A stretch of DNA of 64,000 bases from Ruminococcus flavefaciens. Its GTDB lineage: Bacteria > Bacillota > Clostridia > Oscillospirales > Ruminococcaceae. The notes beneath the pieces are model-generated. The model was not told where the DNA came from and made no database searches. It worked only from the letters and a program-made list of their open reading frames with translations. Both the position numbers and the translations under genes were made by a program. Below are positions 14,601-24,087 of the stretch, piece by piece (within the stretch, counting starts at the first letter, position 1; each line of letters opens with the position of its first letter). Where the stretch lies: positions 62,001 to 126,000 of the forward strand of contig CACWHY010000003.1 of the NCBI GenBank assembly GCA_902760805.1, given 5' to 3'.

Positions 14601-17048
14601 TCAAACACCTGCATCGCCGTTCATATCGGCAGTTATCAGGACTCTCCTCATCTCCTTCAGCTTGCCGCTTTCGGTGAGGACTTCCCGGATAAAGCCCCGG
14701 ATCTCCGCAGTATTTTTGCATTTCATTAGAATTCGCCAGCGGTACCGGCCTCCGATCCTGCCATAGGCTGCACGGACGGGTCCCAGCACACGGACTGGAG
14801 TTTTCGGGGAGAGCTCCCTCAGCTTTCGGCTCATCAGCTCCGCCACAGCCATTGCTCCGGCGTGGACTGCCCACTCCTCCACTGAGGACAGGCTAAACAC
14901 ACAGAGGTCGCATATTGGCGGAAAGATCAGCGTTCTGCGGATCGCGATCTCCTCCTTGTAGAAGGCCTCGTAGTCCTGCTGAGAGGCCAGTGCCATGACG
15001 TAGTGCTCCGGAATGAAGGTCTGGAGCACCGCTTTTCCCTGGGCCTCGCTGCGTCCGCTTCGTCCAACGACCTGAGTGATCAGGGAGAAGGTACGCTCGT
15101 AGCTGCGGAAGTCTCCGGCATAGAGCGCTTTGTCCACGGAAAGCACGCCAACTAGCGTAACTCCGGGGAAATCCAGCCCCTTGCCGATCATTTGAGTTCC
15201 CACCATGATGTCGTACTCACGGTCACGGAAGGCCGTGAAGTTCTTCTCATAGGAGTACCGGGAAAATGTGGTATCGGCGTCCATTCGCAGGATCCTCGCC
15301 TCCGGGAAAAGGCCGCTGAGCTCCTCTTCGAGCCGCTGAGTGCCAGATCCCATGCTTTTCAGTCTTGATGAGCCGCAGCTTGGGCAGGTCTCCGGCGGAT
15401 CTCCGGCATAGCCGCAGTAGTGGCACATCATTTTGTTGTTGCGCTTATGGAATGTCAGGGGGACCGAGCAATTTGGGCAGTACAGCGGCTGTGCGCAGTC
15501 GCAGCAGCTTATGATCGTGTGGTAGCCCCTGCGGTTGAGCAGAAGTATGGCCTGCTCGCCCCGGCTGAGAGCTCCCTTGACCTCGCTGACCAGCTTTCGG
15601 CTGAATTCCGAGGCATTGCCCTCCTCACGCTCGATGTTCATATCCACGATGTCCACCTCAGGCAGAGGGCCGCTGCGGTACCTGTTCTTCATTGTGAGGA
15701 GCCGGTATACGCCTCGCTCCGCCAGATAATAGCTCTCGATAGAGGGCGTTGCGGAGGCCAGCAGCAGACAGGCAGAGTGCGCCTTACAGCGCTGCTTCGC
15801 CACATCGTGGGTGCTGTAACGGGGAGCACTGTCCGATTTGTAGGAGCGCTCGCCCTCCTCATCGATAACGATGAGTCCTATATCAGTAAGGGGAGCGAAA
15901 ACTGCGCTTCTCGTGCCGATGACGATGTCCGCATCTCCCCGTTTTATCCTCTTGTATTCGTCCAGGCGCTGTCCCAGAGAGAGGCCGCTGTGGATAACTG
16001 CGACTCTGCTTCCAAAAAGCGTCCTAAACCGCCCCAATACCTGGGGTGTAAGGCCAATTTCTGGGATGAGCAGCATTGCCTGCCTTCCCATTTTCACTGT
16101 GTCGTTGATGAGCCTTTCGTAGACTGAGGTCTTTCCGCTTCCGGTGACGCCGTGCAGGAGGAAAACTCCCGGCTGGCGCAGCTGGAGCTGAGAAAGCACC
16201 TGATCATGGACGGTCTGCTGCTCACCGGAAAGGATCACATCTTCCGGGTCAAGCCGCTCCACCGAGCTGTCTTCCACAGGCCGGTAGACCTCCATATCGT
16301 ACTCCACCGCAGCACCGGCGGCGCAAAGCCGCTTGATAACAGCCGTAGTGAAGCCGCACATATATGCAGCCTCCTTCACAGCCGCCGCACCGTATTCCTC
16401 AAGGAATTCGGCAGCCTTTTTCTGCTTGGGAGTAAGGTCGAATTTCTCCGGAGAGGCCAAATACTCATCGGAAAGCCGCACCATTCGCAGGGAAGCGTCG
16501 CCAACATTCTGCCGGAAAGCGCTGCTTGACTCCAGAGCACCCGCATCGCAGAGCTCGTCCGGGAGCCTTCGTCCGTGCCCCTCCATGTAGGCGGTGATCA
16601 CCTCTGTCAGCTCCTTGCCCGAAAGCTCGCAGACTGAGCGTAAAAGCTCAGCAGCCTCGGGACTAAGAGACTCCACATCGGTAAAGGCCTCATTGAGAGA
16701 GAAACTCTCCTTGGCCTTGACGCCCATTCCGGGAGGGAGCATGATCTTCACAGCCTCAAAATAGGTGCAAAAGGTCTGCTCACGGAGGTATATCGCCAGC
16801 TCTAGCAGCTCCTCCGAAACGATCGGGTCGGTGTCCACCATTGCAGCAAGAGGCTTCAGCCGGGAGGTGTCGCCCTGGGAAAGCCCCATGACAACGCCGA
16901 TCCGACGCTTGTTTCCTCTTCCGAAGGGCACCAAAACTCGGCAGCCCGCCCGCAGAGTCCCGGACATATCCTCCGGCACTGCGTAGCTGAACAGCATATC
17001 GAAGGTGGCGGAGGTACCGCTGACGGCGGTTTCCGCAATAAGTGGCAT
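14601..17048 (-). CDS. priA: Primosomal replication restart helicase PriA
   Basis: An 815-residue superfamily 2 helicase that reloads the replication machinery at stalled forks. A 3'-end-binding domain covers about residues 1-105, a winged helix about 200-250, then helicase motifs: GVTGSGKTSVYERL (Walker A), IGTRSAVFAPL and VIDEEGERSYKS. The zinc region carries eight cysteines (CCDC, CPNC, CHYC, CPSC). The Walker B box reads DEEG where most PriA proteins have DEEH, a minor departure I note but cannot interpret. The coaBC gene that often precedes priA is missing here; rpoZ abuts it. Confidence 0.96.
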   Translation of the reverse strand: MPLIAETAVSGTSATFDMLFSYAVPEDMSGTLRAGCRVLVPFGRGNKRRIGVVMGLSQGDTSRLKPLAAMVDTDPIVSEELLELAIYLREQTFCTYFEAVKIMLPPGMGVKAKESFSLNEAFTDVESLSPEAAELLRSVCELSGKELTEVITAYMEGHGRRLPDELCDAGALESSSAFRQNVGDASLRMVRLSDEYLASPEKFDLTPKQKKAAEFLEEYGAAAVKEAAYMCGFTTAVIKRLCAAGAAVEYDMEVYRPVEDSSVERLDPEDVILSGEQQTVHDQVLSQLQLRQPGVFLLHGVTGSGKTSVYERLINDTVKMGRQAMLLIPEIGLTPQVLGRFRTLFGSRVAVIHSGLSLGQRLDEYKRIKRGDADIVIGTRSAVFAPLTDIGLIVIDEEGERSYKSDSAPRYSTHDVAKQRCKAHSACLLLASATPSIESYYLAERGVYRLLTMKNRYRSGPLPEVDIVDMNIEREEGNASEFSRKLVSEVKGALSRGEQAILLLNRRGYHTIISCCDCAQPLYCPNCSVPLTFHKRNNKMMCHYCGYAGDPPETCPSCGSSRLKSMGSGTQRLEEELSGLFPEARILRMDADTTFSRYSYEKNFTAFRDREYDIMVGTQMIGKGLDFPGVTLVGVLSVDKALYAGDFRSYERTFSLITQVVGRSGRSEAQGKAVLQTFIPEHYVMALASQQDYEAFYKEEIAIRRTLIFPPICDLCVFSLSSVEEWAVHAGAMAVAELMSRKLRELSPKTPVRVLGPVRAAYGRIGGRYRWRILMKCKNTAEIRGFIREVLTESGKLKEMRRVLITADMNGDAGV

Positions 17049-17049
17049 A

Positions 17050-17253
17050 TTACTCCTCTTCGTCAGTGTTTACGATCTTGCACTTGCCGCTTGCAAGCTC
17101 CTCAACGGCAGTCTTAACGGGCTTCTCCTCAAGGGTCTGCTCGTTGGCGATGAGTTCGTCAGCGATCTCTCTAGCTCGCTTTGCAACTGCGATAACGAGA
17201 GAATAGCAGCTCTCGTTCTTGGATATGATCTGGTTTACTGCTGGTCTAAGCAT
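17050..17253 (-). CDS. rpoZ: RNA polymerase omega subunit
   Basis: A 67-residue protein that helps assemble and stabilise RNA polymerase. It opens with [10 protein letters not shown], followed by SCYSLVIAVAKRAREIADE, the conserved core, and ends in an acidic tail. It overlaps the end of gmk by eight bases and precedes priA by one base. The gmk-rpoZ order is conserved in most bacteria. Confidence 0.95.
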   Translation of the reverse strand: MLRPAVNQIISKNESCYSLVIAVAKRAREIADELIANEQTLEEKPVKTAVEELASGKCKIVNTDEEE

Positions 17254-17851
17254 TTTTTATCACCTCATCTATAAATTCACGTCTTGACTCAGTCTTAAGC
17301 TGCTCCGCACGGATAACGGCGAAGAAGTCGCTTACGGCGTCCTCAAGAGCGTCGTTGACGATAACGTAGTCGTAATTCGGCGCCTTGGAGATCTCTCCGG
17401 CGGCCTCTGAGACTCTCTTCTCGATAACATCAGCCTGCTCAGTGCCACGCTTGTTCAGGCGTCTGCGGAGCTCGGCTATCGAGGGGGGAACTATGAAAAT
17501 GAACAGCGCATCGGGACGGATCTCCTTGACCTTCATAGCGCCCTGCACCTCGATCTCAAGGATAACGTTTATGCCTTTTTCAAGGTAGGGGTCCACCTCA
17601 GAAAGAAGTGTGCCGTAGCAATTCCCAACGTACTCGGCGTGCTCTAAGAACTCGCCTTTTTCCACTCTCGCAAGGAAATCCTCCTTTTGGAGAAAGTGGT
17701 AATTCACGCCGTCGACCTCACCTACACGGGGAGCCCGTGTTGTTGCAGAGATCGAGCAGCGAAAGGCCGGATCCTTCAGGATCTCAGCCAGCATTGTGCC
17801 CTTTCCGCAGCCTGAGGGAGCGGAAAACACGATGAGTCTGCCCTTATTCAT
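17246..17851 (-). CDS. gmk: Guanylate kinase
   Basis: A 201-residue kinase converting GMP to GDP. It starts [20 protein letters not shown] with the P-loop, then [16 protein letters not shown] (GMP site), [15 protein letters not shown] and RLNKRGTEQ (lid). The ATG at 17851 has GGAGG eight bases upstream and overlaps the remA stop; a start seven codons earlier is possible but lacks a better site. Cytoplasmic. Confidence 0.96.
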   Translation of the reverse strand: MNKGRLIVFSAPSGCGKGTMLAEILKDPAFRCSISATTRAPRVGEVDGVNYHFLQKEDFLARVEKGEFLEHAEYVGNCYGTLLSEVDPYLEKGINVILEIEVQGAMKVKEIRPDALFIFIVPPSIAELRRRLNKRGTEQADVIEKRVSEAAGEISKAPNYDYVIVNDALEDAVSDFFAVIRAEQLKTESRREFIDEVIKNA

Positions 17852-18101
17852 TTTCTGGACCTCCAGTCTCATTTATGCGTGAAGCAAGAGTTTCGGTGAT
17901 CAGGGACGAGAGGATGATGTGTCCGCTGTCCATAACGATGACCGCTCTTGTTTTTCTGCCATAAGTAGCGTCGATCGCCCGTCCGTCGTCCTTCGCCTCT
18001 TGGATAAGGCGCTTTATGGGGGCGGAATCCGGGCTGACGATAGTAATTATCCTAGCTGCGGAAATCATATTTCCGTAGCCGATGTTTATCAGCTTCATCA
18101 T
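17844..18101 (-). CDS. remA: RemA/DUF370 regulatory protein
   Basis: An 85-residue DNA-binding protein of the RemA family; in Bacillus it activates biofilm matrix and osmoprotection genes. The family core is intact: [20 protein letters not shown], then [37 protein letters not shown]. The start lies in an ATGATG that overlaps the yicC stop, and the gene runs into gmk. The yicC-remA-gmk-rpoZ order is the typical Firmicutes arrangement. Confidence 0.95.
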   Translation of the reverse strand: MMKLINIGYGNMISAARIITIVSPDSAPIKRLIQEAKDDGRAIDATYGRKTRAVIVMDSGHIILSSLITETLASRINETGGPENE

Positions 18102-18994
18102 TCGATATTCTGGATCTGCTCACGGATCTTCTCAATCTCGCCCTTCATATCCACCACGATCTTGGTGATATTCAGGTCCTGAGCCTTGGAGCCGATGGTG
18201 TTGACCTCACGATTCATCTCCTGAACGATGAAGTCCAGCTTTCTGCCGATAGACTCCTCTGAGCAGAGCATATCCTTCAGTTGAGCGATATGGCTGCGCA
18301 GGCGGACGGTCTCCTCGTCAACAGCGATCTTTTCTGAGAAGATAGCAGCTTCGGTGAGGATACGCTGCTGGTCGATGTCCTTGCCCTCAAGCACCTCGGT
18401 GAGCTTCTGGTAGAGGCGGTTACGGTAGTTTTCCACAGTAACGGGAGAGAGCTCCTCCACCTTTGCCACCATTTCAAGGATGCCATCAGCCTTTTCAGAT
18501 ACGTCGGCCTTCAGCTTTTCGCCCTCAGTCCGGCGCATTGTGACGAAGCGCTCCAGAGCCTCCTCAGCAACGGTGCGCACGTCATTCCAGACCTCTTCCT
18601 CGTTATCAGGAGTTTTCTGGATATTGAAAACGTCTGGCAGCTTTATGAGCTTTGAGAGCTTGAGGTCGTCCTCCAGCCATGGGCTGCCATCAGTGCCCAT
18701 TTCCTGGTTGAGCTTGCGAAGGGCATTGACATAGCCCTCAGCAACTCCCCTATTTACAGCGATCTCGGTATCTCTGCCCTCGATGTTGCTGATATTGACC
18801 GAGACCTCCACCTTTCCACGGGAGATGCCGGTCTTCAGCAGAGCCTTCAGCTTTTCGTCGATATAGCCGTAAGCTCTGGGGATCCGTGAGGAATACTCGT
18901 AATATCTATGGTTAACGGAGCGGATCTCCACAAGGATATCACGTCCGCTGAGGATCTTCTGTGCTCGTCCGTAGCCTGTCATACTTTTCAGCAC
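18098..18994 (-). CDS. yicC: YicC-family endoribonuclease
   Basis: A 298-residue member of the YicC/YloC family, some of which are shown to be endoribonucleases acting in RNA turnover. It begins [11 protein letters not shown], the family hallmark, contains [12 protein letters not shown], and ends with [23 protein letters not shown]. It is the first gene of the long leftward operon, about 55 bases downstream of the promoter at 19051-19079. Confidence 0.94.
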   Translation of the reverse strand: MLKSMTGYGRAQKILSGRDILVEIRSVNHRYYEYSSRIPRAYGYIDEKLKALLKTGISRGKVEVSVNISNIEGRDTEIAVNRGVAEGYVNALRKLNQEMGTDGSPWLEDDLKLSKLIKLPDVFNIQKTPDNEEEVWNDVRTVAEEALERFVTMRRTEGEKLKADVSEKADGILEMVAKVEELSPVTVENYRNRLYQKLTEVLEGKDIDQQRILTEAAIFSEKIAVDEETVRLRSHIAQLKDMLCSEESIGRKLDFIVQEMNREVNTIGSKAQDLNITKIVVDMKGEIEKIREQIQNIE

Positions 18995-19050
18995 TTTATC
19001 GCCTGCTTTCCTGAAATATTTTCGTTATTGCACAACTATGCTATTATATT

Positions 19051-19079
19051 ATTATACCACAACAGAACGAAGATTGCAA
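19051..19079 (-). promoter_or_regulatory. Promoter of the yicC-spoVM operon
   Basis: Minus strand: TTGCAA (19074-19079), 17-base spacer, TATAAT (19051-19056) with TGG before it. A second TATAAT-like hexamer follows a few bases on. Confidence 0.85.
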
Positions 19080-19088
19080 GGGAAACAG

Positions 19089-19122
19089 GAAAAAAATAAA
19101 GGAACGCCGAAGCGTTCCTTTA
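19089..19122 (-). terminator. Terminator of the GH48 gene
   Basis: Minus strand hairpin AAAGGAACGC-TTCG-GCGTTCCTTT with a UUCG-type loop followed by a run of T. It ends the GH48 transcript just upstream of the yicC promoter. Confidence 0.9.
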
Positions 19123-19139
19123 TAATGTGTTTGGTTAAA

Positions 19140-21725
19140 TTACTTGAGCTTAGCGTCCTGAGCAGCCTTTGTGATAGGCCATTCATCCTGCTTGATGAGC
19201 TTAGCATCATACATCTGGATAGACAGAGCGTCGATACCGTTAACACCGGAAGTACCGTTGTCAACAACGTCAGCGTTCAGCATACCCTGATCAGTCAGCG
19301 GGTACTTTGTGGGAAGTGCAGAGTACTGGAGGATAGCAACAGCATCCTGGAGGTCTACCTTACCATCAACGTTAGCATCGCCCCAATCAGCAGTCGGAGG
19401 ATCTGTTTCAGGTGTAGTGCCGCCATCGGGCTCAACCTCGGGATACAGGAGAGCCATCATACCAGTTGTCATGAGGGCATCACCCATATGCCAGAATCTG
19501 TGAACTGTGAACTTGTAGTCCTCAGTTTCCTTTGTCTGGTCGTAAACAGCCTTACAAGCCTGGTACATCTCATCTTGAGCATACTTCTCACGGATAGAGG
19601 AGAATGTTGAATTGCCAGCCTCGAGCTTAGAGCCATCAGGCATTGTGCCGTTGAATCCATCAGGAATGAATACTTCCTGCTCGAAGATACGCTTGTAGCT
19701 TCCGTTAGAGCCCTCGTAAGCGATACCGATATCATCACGACCCAGATTCCACTGAGCTGTCATGAGCTTGTTAGCTGTACGCAGGCACTTCTCTCCACGA
19801 GTTGTTCCGTTGTCGTCCTGAGCAGCAGCAGCAGGAGTCTCGTTAGCAGCAGCGTAGAGGATAAGAGTATTACACAGTGAAGATACGCATCCGATATCTC
19901 CCTGGCCGTAGTCACGAACCTTGCAGGTGAGGTTAGCATTTGTGCTCTGATCGAATGTAGAGTTCTCATCCCAGTTTGTACCGGGCTGACCGGTCCAATC
20001 CAGGTTAGCAGGGATAGCATACTCCATAACGTTGCCGTCCTTGTCAGTAACATTCCACTTTACCTCATCGAGGAACCAATCGATCCACTTGCTGAGGATC
20101 ATCTCGAGAGCTTCCTCGAGGTCCTTGCCGCCGTATAACTGCTCGCCCTTGGACTTATCGCCCTTGAGACCAGTTACATCGCTGTTATTAGTCTTGATGT
20201 AGTAGTACAGCTCAGCAAGACGCTGAGTAGACCATACCTGGTTACCGATCCAGTGGTTAGAACCAGGATCTGCGTATACAGGATGGGGAACGTAAACCAT
20301 ATCGTAGAATGTAGCCTCAGAAGAATCGTACTTCTCGTACTTACCGTTCTTAGAGTTTGTGCATCCGCCGGCGAAGGGGCCGTTAGCAGACTGCAGCCAC
20401 ATATACATCTCGATCTGTCTCTTGAGAGACTCCTTGTAGTCCTTGATAGCCTGCTCACGGTTTGCAGAGCTCTTACCGCCCATGCCAGCGCTGATGTTAG
20501 GATCATAAGCCAGAGCGTAAGCAGCCAGAGGATTCTGGTAGAACTGGTGAGAGTGTGAGCAGCCGATCTGGTAAGCCCAGTCGTAGCCCTCAGTGCTGTA
20601 CCAAGGCAGAGTTGATCCGCCCCAAGCTGTGTACCAAGCCATGAGGAAGTGCTGTGAATCAAAGCCAGCAGAGGTAGAACCGATGTCCTGGCAGCCGATA
20701 GCCTTGTAGTACTTATCGAACATATCGTTACGGCACTGGTCACCCATCTTACCAGCCTCGTCAGACAGATCCTTGCCGCCTGCAAGACCGAACTGGTTAG
20801 CGAAGAAGATAGCCTGGATAGCACGATCCTCAGCGTCAGGAGCATTTGTGAAGCCGTACTGAGGTGAGATATCGCCCTGGTTCTGCCAGCCGTTGAATAC
20901 AGCCTTGATACCAGTCTTTTTGTAATTGCCCTGTGAGCTGGGATCTACATAATCCATACCGTACTTGAGCTCTTCGATACAGCCGTGAGGAACTGTCTCG
21001 AAGCAGGACTCCTGCTCACCACGCTGGAATGTATTGATGAATGTGAACTTGCCGTTGCCGCCGCCGAAGCCATACCAGTCTTCAACGTCAGCCAGCCAGT
21101 GCATCATGTAGTAACCCTTATCGCCAGTGTAGCTCTCCTGCATCTGCTTGTACAGGGGGTTGAGACCGTCCACGCCGTTCTTCTTAGCAGGATACTTGGA
21201 AGGATCGTTCTCCTCAGTTGTTGTATCAGCCTTAAGTTTCTCCTGTGTGAAGATAGTCTCATACTTTGTGGATGAGCCATAAGCGTTCTTAGACCAGCCA
21301 GGGATCATAGCCTCAAGTGTCTTCCAGCCCCTCTGGAGGTCGCCGGTAGAACCGTTGATGCGACCCTTGTCAGCCAGTACATCGTGCATAGCTGTGATCC
21401 AAGCGATGTAGGACATAGCCTCAGATGTAGTCTCATGACCGTAGTCAGGAGCCTCGATAACGAGAGTCTCAACAGAGTGGTAAGGAATACCGAAGGAATC
21501 TCCGCCGTTTGTGTTCTTGCTCAGGTAGCCGTTATCCTGGCCGTTTGTGATAACATCGTCATACAGAGACTCGAACATCTTAGCGTATGATGTGTTAGCA
21601 TCGTTCTCCTTAGCATATGTGTTCGGCTCGGGAGCTGCGGACGCAAATGCAGGAACAACTGCTGTGGCAGACATAGCAGCTGTAAGAATGCCGGCTACGA
21701 GTGCCTTGTTCTTTTTGCTAATCAT
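19140..21725 (-). CDS. Cellulosomal GH48 processive exocellulase with dockerin
   Basis: An 861-residue secreted enzyme. A signal peptide covers about residues 1-30 (KKNKALVAGILTAAMSATAV, AFASAA). The GH48 catalytic domain follows for about 630-650 residues with typical stretches SEAMSYIAWITAM, WHWLAD-like YYMMHWLADVEDWYG and CSHSHQFYQNPLAAYAL. GH48 enzymes release cellobiose processively from the reducing end and are the main exoglucanase of cellulosomes. The last 70 residues are a dockerin: DANVDGKVDLQDAVAIL is a canonical calcium loop, while the second loop (ADVVDNGTSGVNGIDAL) is expanded. I place the start at the ATG at 21725 because GAGAGGGG lies just upstream. The mRNA has a long leader with three hairpins. 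Confidence 0.96.
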   Translation of the reverse strand: MISKKNKALVAGILTAAMSATAVVPAFASAAPEPNTYAKENDANTSYAKMFESLYDDVITNGQDNGYLSKNTNGGDSFGIPYHSVETLVIEAPDYGHETTSEAMSYIAWITAMHDVLADKGRINGSTGDLQRGWKTLEAMIPGWSKNAYGSSTKYETIFTQEKLKADTTTEENDPSKYPAKKNGVDGLNPLYKQMQESYTGDKGYYMMHWLADVEDWYGFGGGNGKFTFINTFQRGEQESCFETVPHGCIEELKYGMDYVDPSSQGNYKKTGIKAVFNGWQNQGDISPQYGFTNAPDAEDRAIQAIFFANQFGLAGGKDLSDEAGKMGDQCRNDMFDKYYKAIGCQDIGSTSAGFDSQHFLMAWYTAWGGSTLPWYSTEGYDWAYQIGCSHSHQFYQNPLAAYALAYDPNISAGMGGKSSANREQAIKDYKESLKRQIEMYMWLQSANGPFAGGCTNSKNGKYEKYDSSEATFYDMVYVPHPVYADPGSNHWIGNQVWSTQRLAELYYYIKTNNSDVTGLKGDKSKGEQLYGGKDLEEALEMILSKWIDWFLDEVKWNVTDKDGNVMEYAIPANLDWTGQPGTNWDENSTFDQSTNANLTCKVRDYGQGDIGCVSSLCNTLILYAAANETPAAAAQDDNGTTRGEKCLRTANKLMTAQWNLGRDDIGIAYEGSNGSYKRIFEQEVFIPDGFNGTMPDGSKLEAGNSTFSSIREKYAQDEMYQACKAVYDQTKETEDYKFTVHRFWHMGDALMTTGMMALLYPEVEPDGGTTPETDPPTADWGDANVDGKVDLQDAVAILQYSALPTKYPLTDQGMLNADVVDNGTSGVNGIDALSIQMYDAKLIKQDEWPITKAAQDAKLK

Positions 21726-21782
21726 TTGTTTTTTAACCCCTCTCATAATAATATGGTATTAAAAATGGATAAAAAAGTGACC

Positions 21783-21857
21783 TTTTCTGCTCCTCGCAGA
21801 AAAATGTATACGAAAATACTTCGTACACTGTGTGCCCTTTATGGCAAAAGGGTACAC
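21783..21857 (-). promoter_or_regulatory. Three consecutive hairpins in the GH48 mRNA leader
   Basis: In leader order on the minus strand: an 11-bp stem (21847-21857 with 21830-21840, one wobble), a 9-bp stem around TACGAA/TTCGTA (21806-21828, one wobble), and an 8-bp perfect stem TTTTCTGC/GCAGAAAA (21783-21803) whose loop reads GAGGA. None is followed by a T-tract, so they look like stability or translational-control structures rather than terminators. Confidence 0.6.
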
Positions 21858-21881
21858 AAAGCCCAAACTATTTTCAAACTA

Positions 21882-21910
21882 ATTATATTCTACATTTTCG
21901 GTTATGTCAA
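21882..21910 (-). promoter_or_regulatory. Perfect consensus promoter of the GH48 gene
   Basis: Minus strand: TTGACA (21905-21910), 17-base spacer, TATAAT (21882-21887). Predicted transcription start near 21875 gives a leader of about 150 bases. The 21911-22210 stretch beyond it is AT-rich and I see no gene in it. Confidence 0.9.
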
Positions 21911-22210
21911 CAGTTTGCAAGGTTTTCACATTTTGTACTCTCAATTTTTGGTGCAATGCACACATACCCATCACAATTTTTGTACATTTTGCTCACCTGG
22001 CTTCTGAGCCTATTTTTGAGTTTGTGAACGCAATGTTAACGGCTTTTCTGATCTAATCAGCCCTCCCATTATTCACCGGTACAACAGTAATTCTTCACGC
22101 TGTTTTCACATTTTCGGTATATGATTTACTCCGGTCAAAGCCGCCGGAAAGGTGCTCCCGTGGCTCGTTAATTAACATTTCGTTCATTTTGTGTTAACAT
22201 TGCTGTAACA

Positions 22211-22238
22211 TTATTCTGCGATAATAAAACAGTATAAT
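22211..22238 (+). promoter_or_regulatory. Probable promoter of the ABC/GldG operon
   Basis: TATAAT at 22233-22238 is 72 bases before the first start codon. The best -35 candidate is TTATTC (22211-22216) with a 16-base spacer, which is weak, so an activator may be needed. Confidence 0.5.
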
Positions 22239-22309
22239 GTATAACTATGCGCATTTTGCCCAATGGCTCTATTATACCTTATTATATTACATTCAGAAAG
22301 GAGAAGCTC

Positions 22310-23350
22310 ATGATCACTATTGATAAACTTACTAAGTTTTACGGCAATAATCTGGCTGTGAACAATATCAGCTTTACCATAAACGATAATGAGATCCTGG
22401 GTTTTCTCGGACCAAACGGCGCCGGAAAATCCACCACTATGAACATGATCTCCGGCTTCCTGCCCATGTCAGGCGGATCCGTAGAGATCTGCGGAGTCGA
22501 TGTTTCCAAGGACCCCGTTAAGGCCAAGTCCAACATCGGCTATCTGCCTGAGATCCCGCCTGTTTACCCCGATATGAGGGTGAGGGAATACCTCTCGTTC
22601 TGCGCCGGGCTCAAGCGCATCCCCCACGGAAAGCGCTCCGACGAGATCGAAAGAGTCATGAAGCTGCTGAACATCACCGACGTTCAGAAAAAGCTCATCA
22701 AAAACCTGTCAAAGGGCTATAAACAGCGTGTCGGCTTTGCTCAGGCTCTGCTGGGCGACCCGAAATTCCTGATCCTGGACGAGCCTACCGTTGGCCTTGA
22801 CCCAAATCAGGTGATGGAGGTCAGAAACATCATCAAAAGCCTCAAAAAAGACCACTCAGTCATCTTCAGCTCACATATCCTCAGCGAGGTCAGCGAGGTC
22901 TGCGACAGAGTAGTCATCATCAACAAGGGCGTTATCAAGGCCATCGACACTATCGAGAACCTTGAGGCCTCAGTGGGCGGGAGCACTATCCTCCACATTA
23001 AGATCAAGGGCGACCGGAGCCGTGCTGCTGCGGTCATCGAGAATACTCAGGGCGTGGCCGAGATCACTGCTATCGACGCCGAGGGCAACGACTTCTTCGC
23101 ATTCACTGTCTCCACAAAGGACGACGCCGATACGGTCCGCAGCGCTATCATGAGCGAGCTGCTGGCCCGCAAGATCCAGATCACCGAGATCTTCACCGAG
23201 AAGCCCAATCTGGAAAGCGTTTTCACAAGGCTCATCAATTCTGAGAGCGAGAAAAAGGGCATCGACGCTCTCTGGGACGAGGTGGGCGGTCAGCCCAGCC
23301 CCCTTGAGCTCAACAAAGATGACTTCGACGGAAAGGAGGGTGAGGAATAA
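22310..23350 (+). CDS. ABC transporter ATP-binding protein (GldA/ABC-2 type)
   Basis: A 346-residue ATPase. Motifs: LGPNGAGKSTTMNM (Walker A), LSKGYKQRVGFAQALLG (signature, with SKGYKQR in place of SGGQ as in many ABC-2 ATPases), LILDEPTVGLDP (Walker B) and the H-loop in SSHIL. A C-terminal regulatory domain follows residue 220. The start is the ATG at 22310, with AAAGGAG just upstream. It overlaps the next gene and energises the permease encoded there. Confidence 0.93.
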   Translation: MITIDKLTKFYGNNLAVNNISFTINDNEILGFLGPNGAGKSTTMNMISGFLPMSGGSVEICGVDVSKDPVKAKSNIGYLPEIPPVYPDMRVREYLSFCAGLKRIPHGKRSDEIERVMKLLNITDVQKKLIKNLSKGYKQRVGFAQALLGDPKFLILDEPTVGLDPNQVMEVRNIIKSLKKDHSVIFSSHILSEVSEVCDRVVIINKGVIKAIDTIENLEASVGGSTILHIKIKGDRSRAAAVIENTQGVAEITAIDAEGNDFFAFTVSTKDDADTVRSAIMSELLARKIQITEIFTEKPNLESVFTRLINSESEKKGIDALWDEVGGQPSPLELNKDDFDGKEGEE

Positions 23351-24081
23351 TGCTTTCTATCTATAAAAAGGAGCTGCAATCCTTCTTCTACACCCCCTTC
23401 GCCTACATACTGGCGGCCCTGTTCATGTTCCTGTTCACCTATATGTTCAACACAGGCATCGGCGACATGGAATCAAACGTGTATGAGTTCTCCTTTGCAG
23501 GGATCTTCTACAACGTCATTTTCTACTTCATCTTCCTGGTACCTATCATCACCATGCGTACCTTCGCTGATGAACGTAAATTCGGCACCGAGGTGCTGCT
23601 GATGACCTCGCCGGTGAACGTGGCACAGATCGTTTTGGGCAAGTTCCTGGCAAACATCACAGTGTTCCTCTTCATGATCCTGGGCTCCACCCTCTTCCCT
23701 ATCGTTACTGCGATCAAGGGCGAGGTGGTAGTGAGCCAGCTGGTCTGCGCTTACATCGGATTTTTCTGCTGGGGAGCTATGTACATCGCTATCGGTATGC
23801 TGATCTCTTCATTCACTGAGAACTCCATCATCGCCGCTATCGTTGGCGAGATCGTGATGTTCGCCTTCCTCTTTGTGGACGACTTCGCTCAGACAGGCTT
23901 CATCGCTCAGTATCCGAAGCTCCACTCTGCGCTGTACGCCTTCGCAGCTCAGCCCAGATTTGAGTATTTCTCTCAGGGCTTCATCAGACTTTCAGACATC
24001 GTTTTCTTCGCATCTGCTATTATCGTCGCTCTCGTGTGGAACTACATCTCACTTGAGAAAAGACGCTGGAACAAGGGGTGA
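23350..24081 (+). CDS. ABC-2 type permease
   Basis: A 243-residue membrane protein with six predicted helices (about 18-38, 55-78, 100-125, 135-160, 165-188, 215-236). RTFADERKFGTEVLLMTSPV after the second helix is the conserved amphipathic segment of ABC-2 permeases linked to GldA-type ATPases. It overlaps the ATPase stop by one base. Substrate unknown; in related loci the partners are GldG-like and DUF4340 proteins, as here. Confidence 0.9.
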   Translation: MLSIYKKELQSFFYTPFAYILAALFMFLFTYMFNTGIGDMESNVYEFSFAGIFYNVIFYFIFLVPIITMRTFADERKFGTEVLLMTSPVNVAQIVLGKFLANITVFLFMILGSTLFPIVTAIKGEVVVSQLVCAYIGFFCWGAMYIAIGMLISSFTENSIIAAIVGEIVMFAFLFVDDFAQTGFIAQYPKLHSALYAFAAQPRFEYFSQGFIRLSDIVFFASAIIVALVWNYISLEKRRWNKG

Positions 24082-24087
24082 TATATC

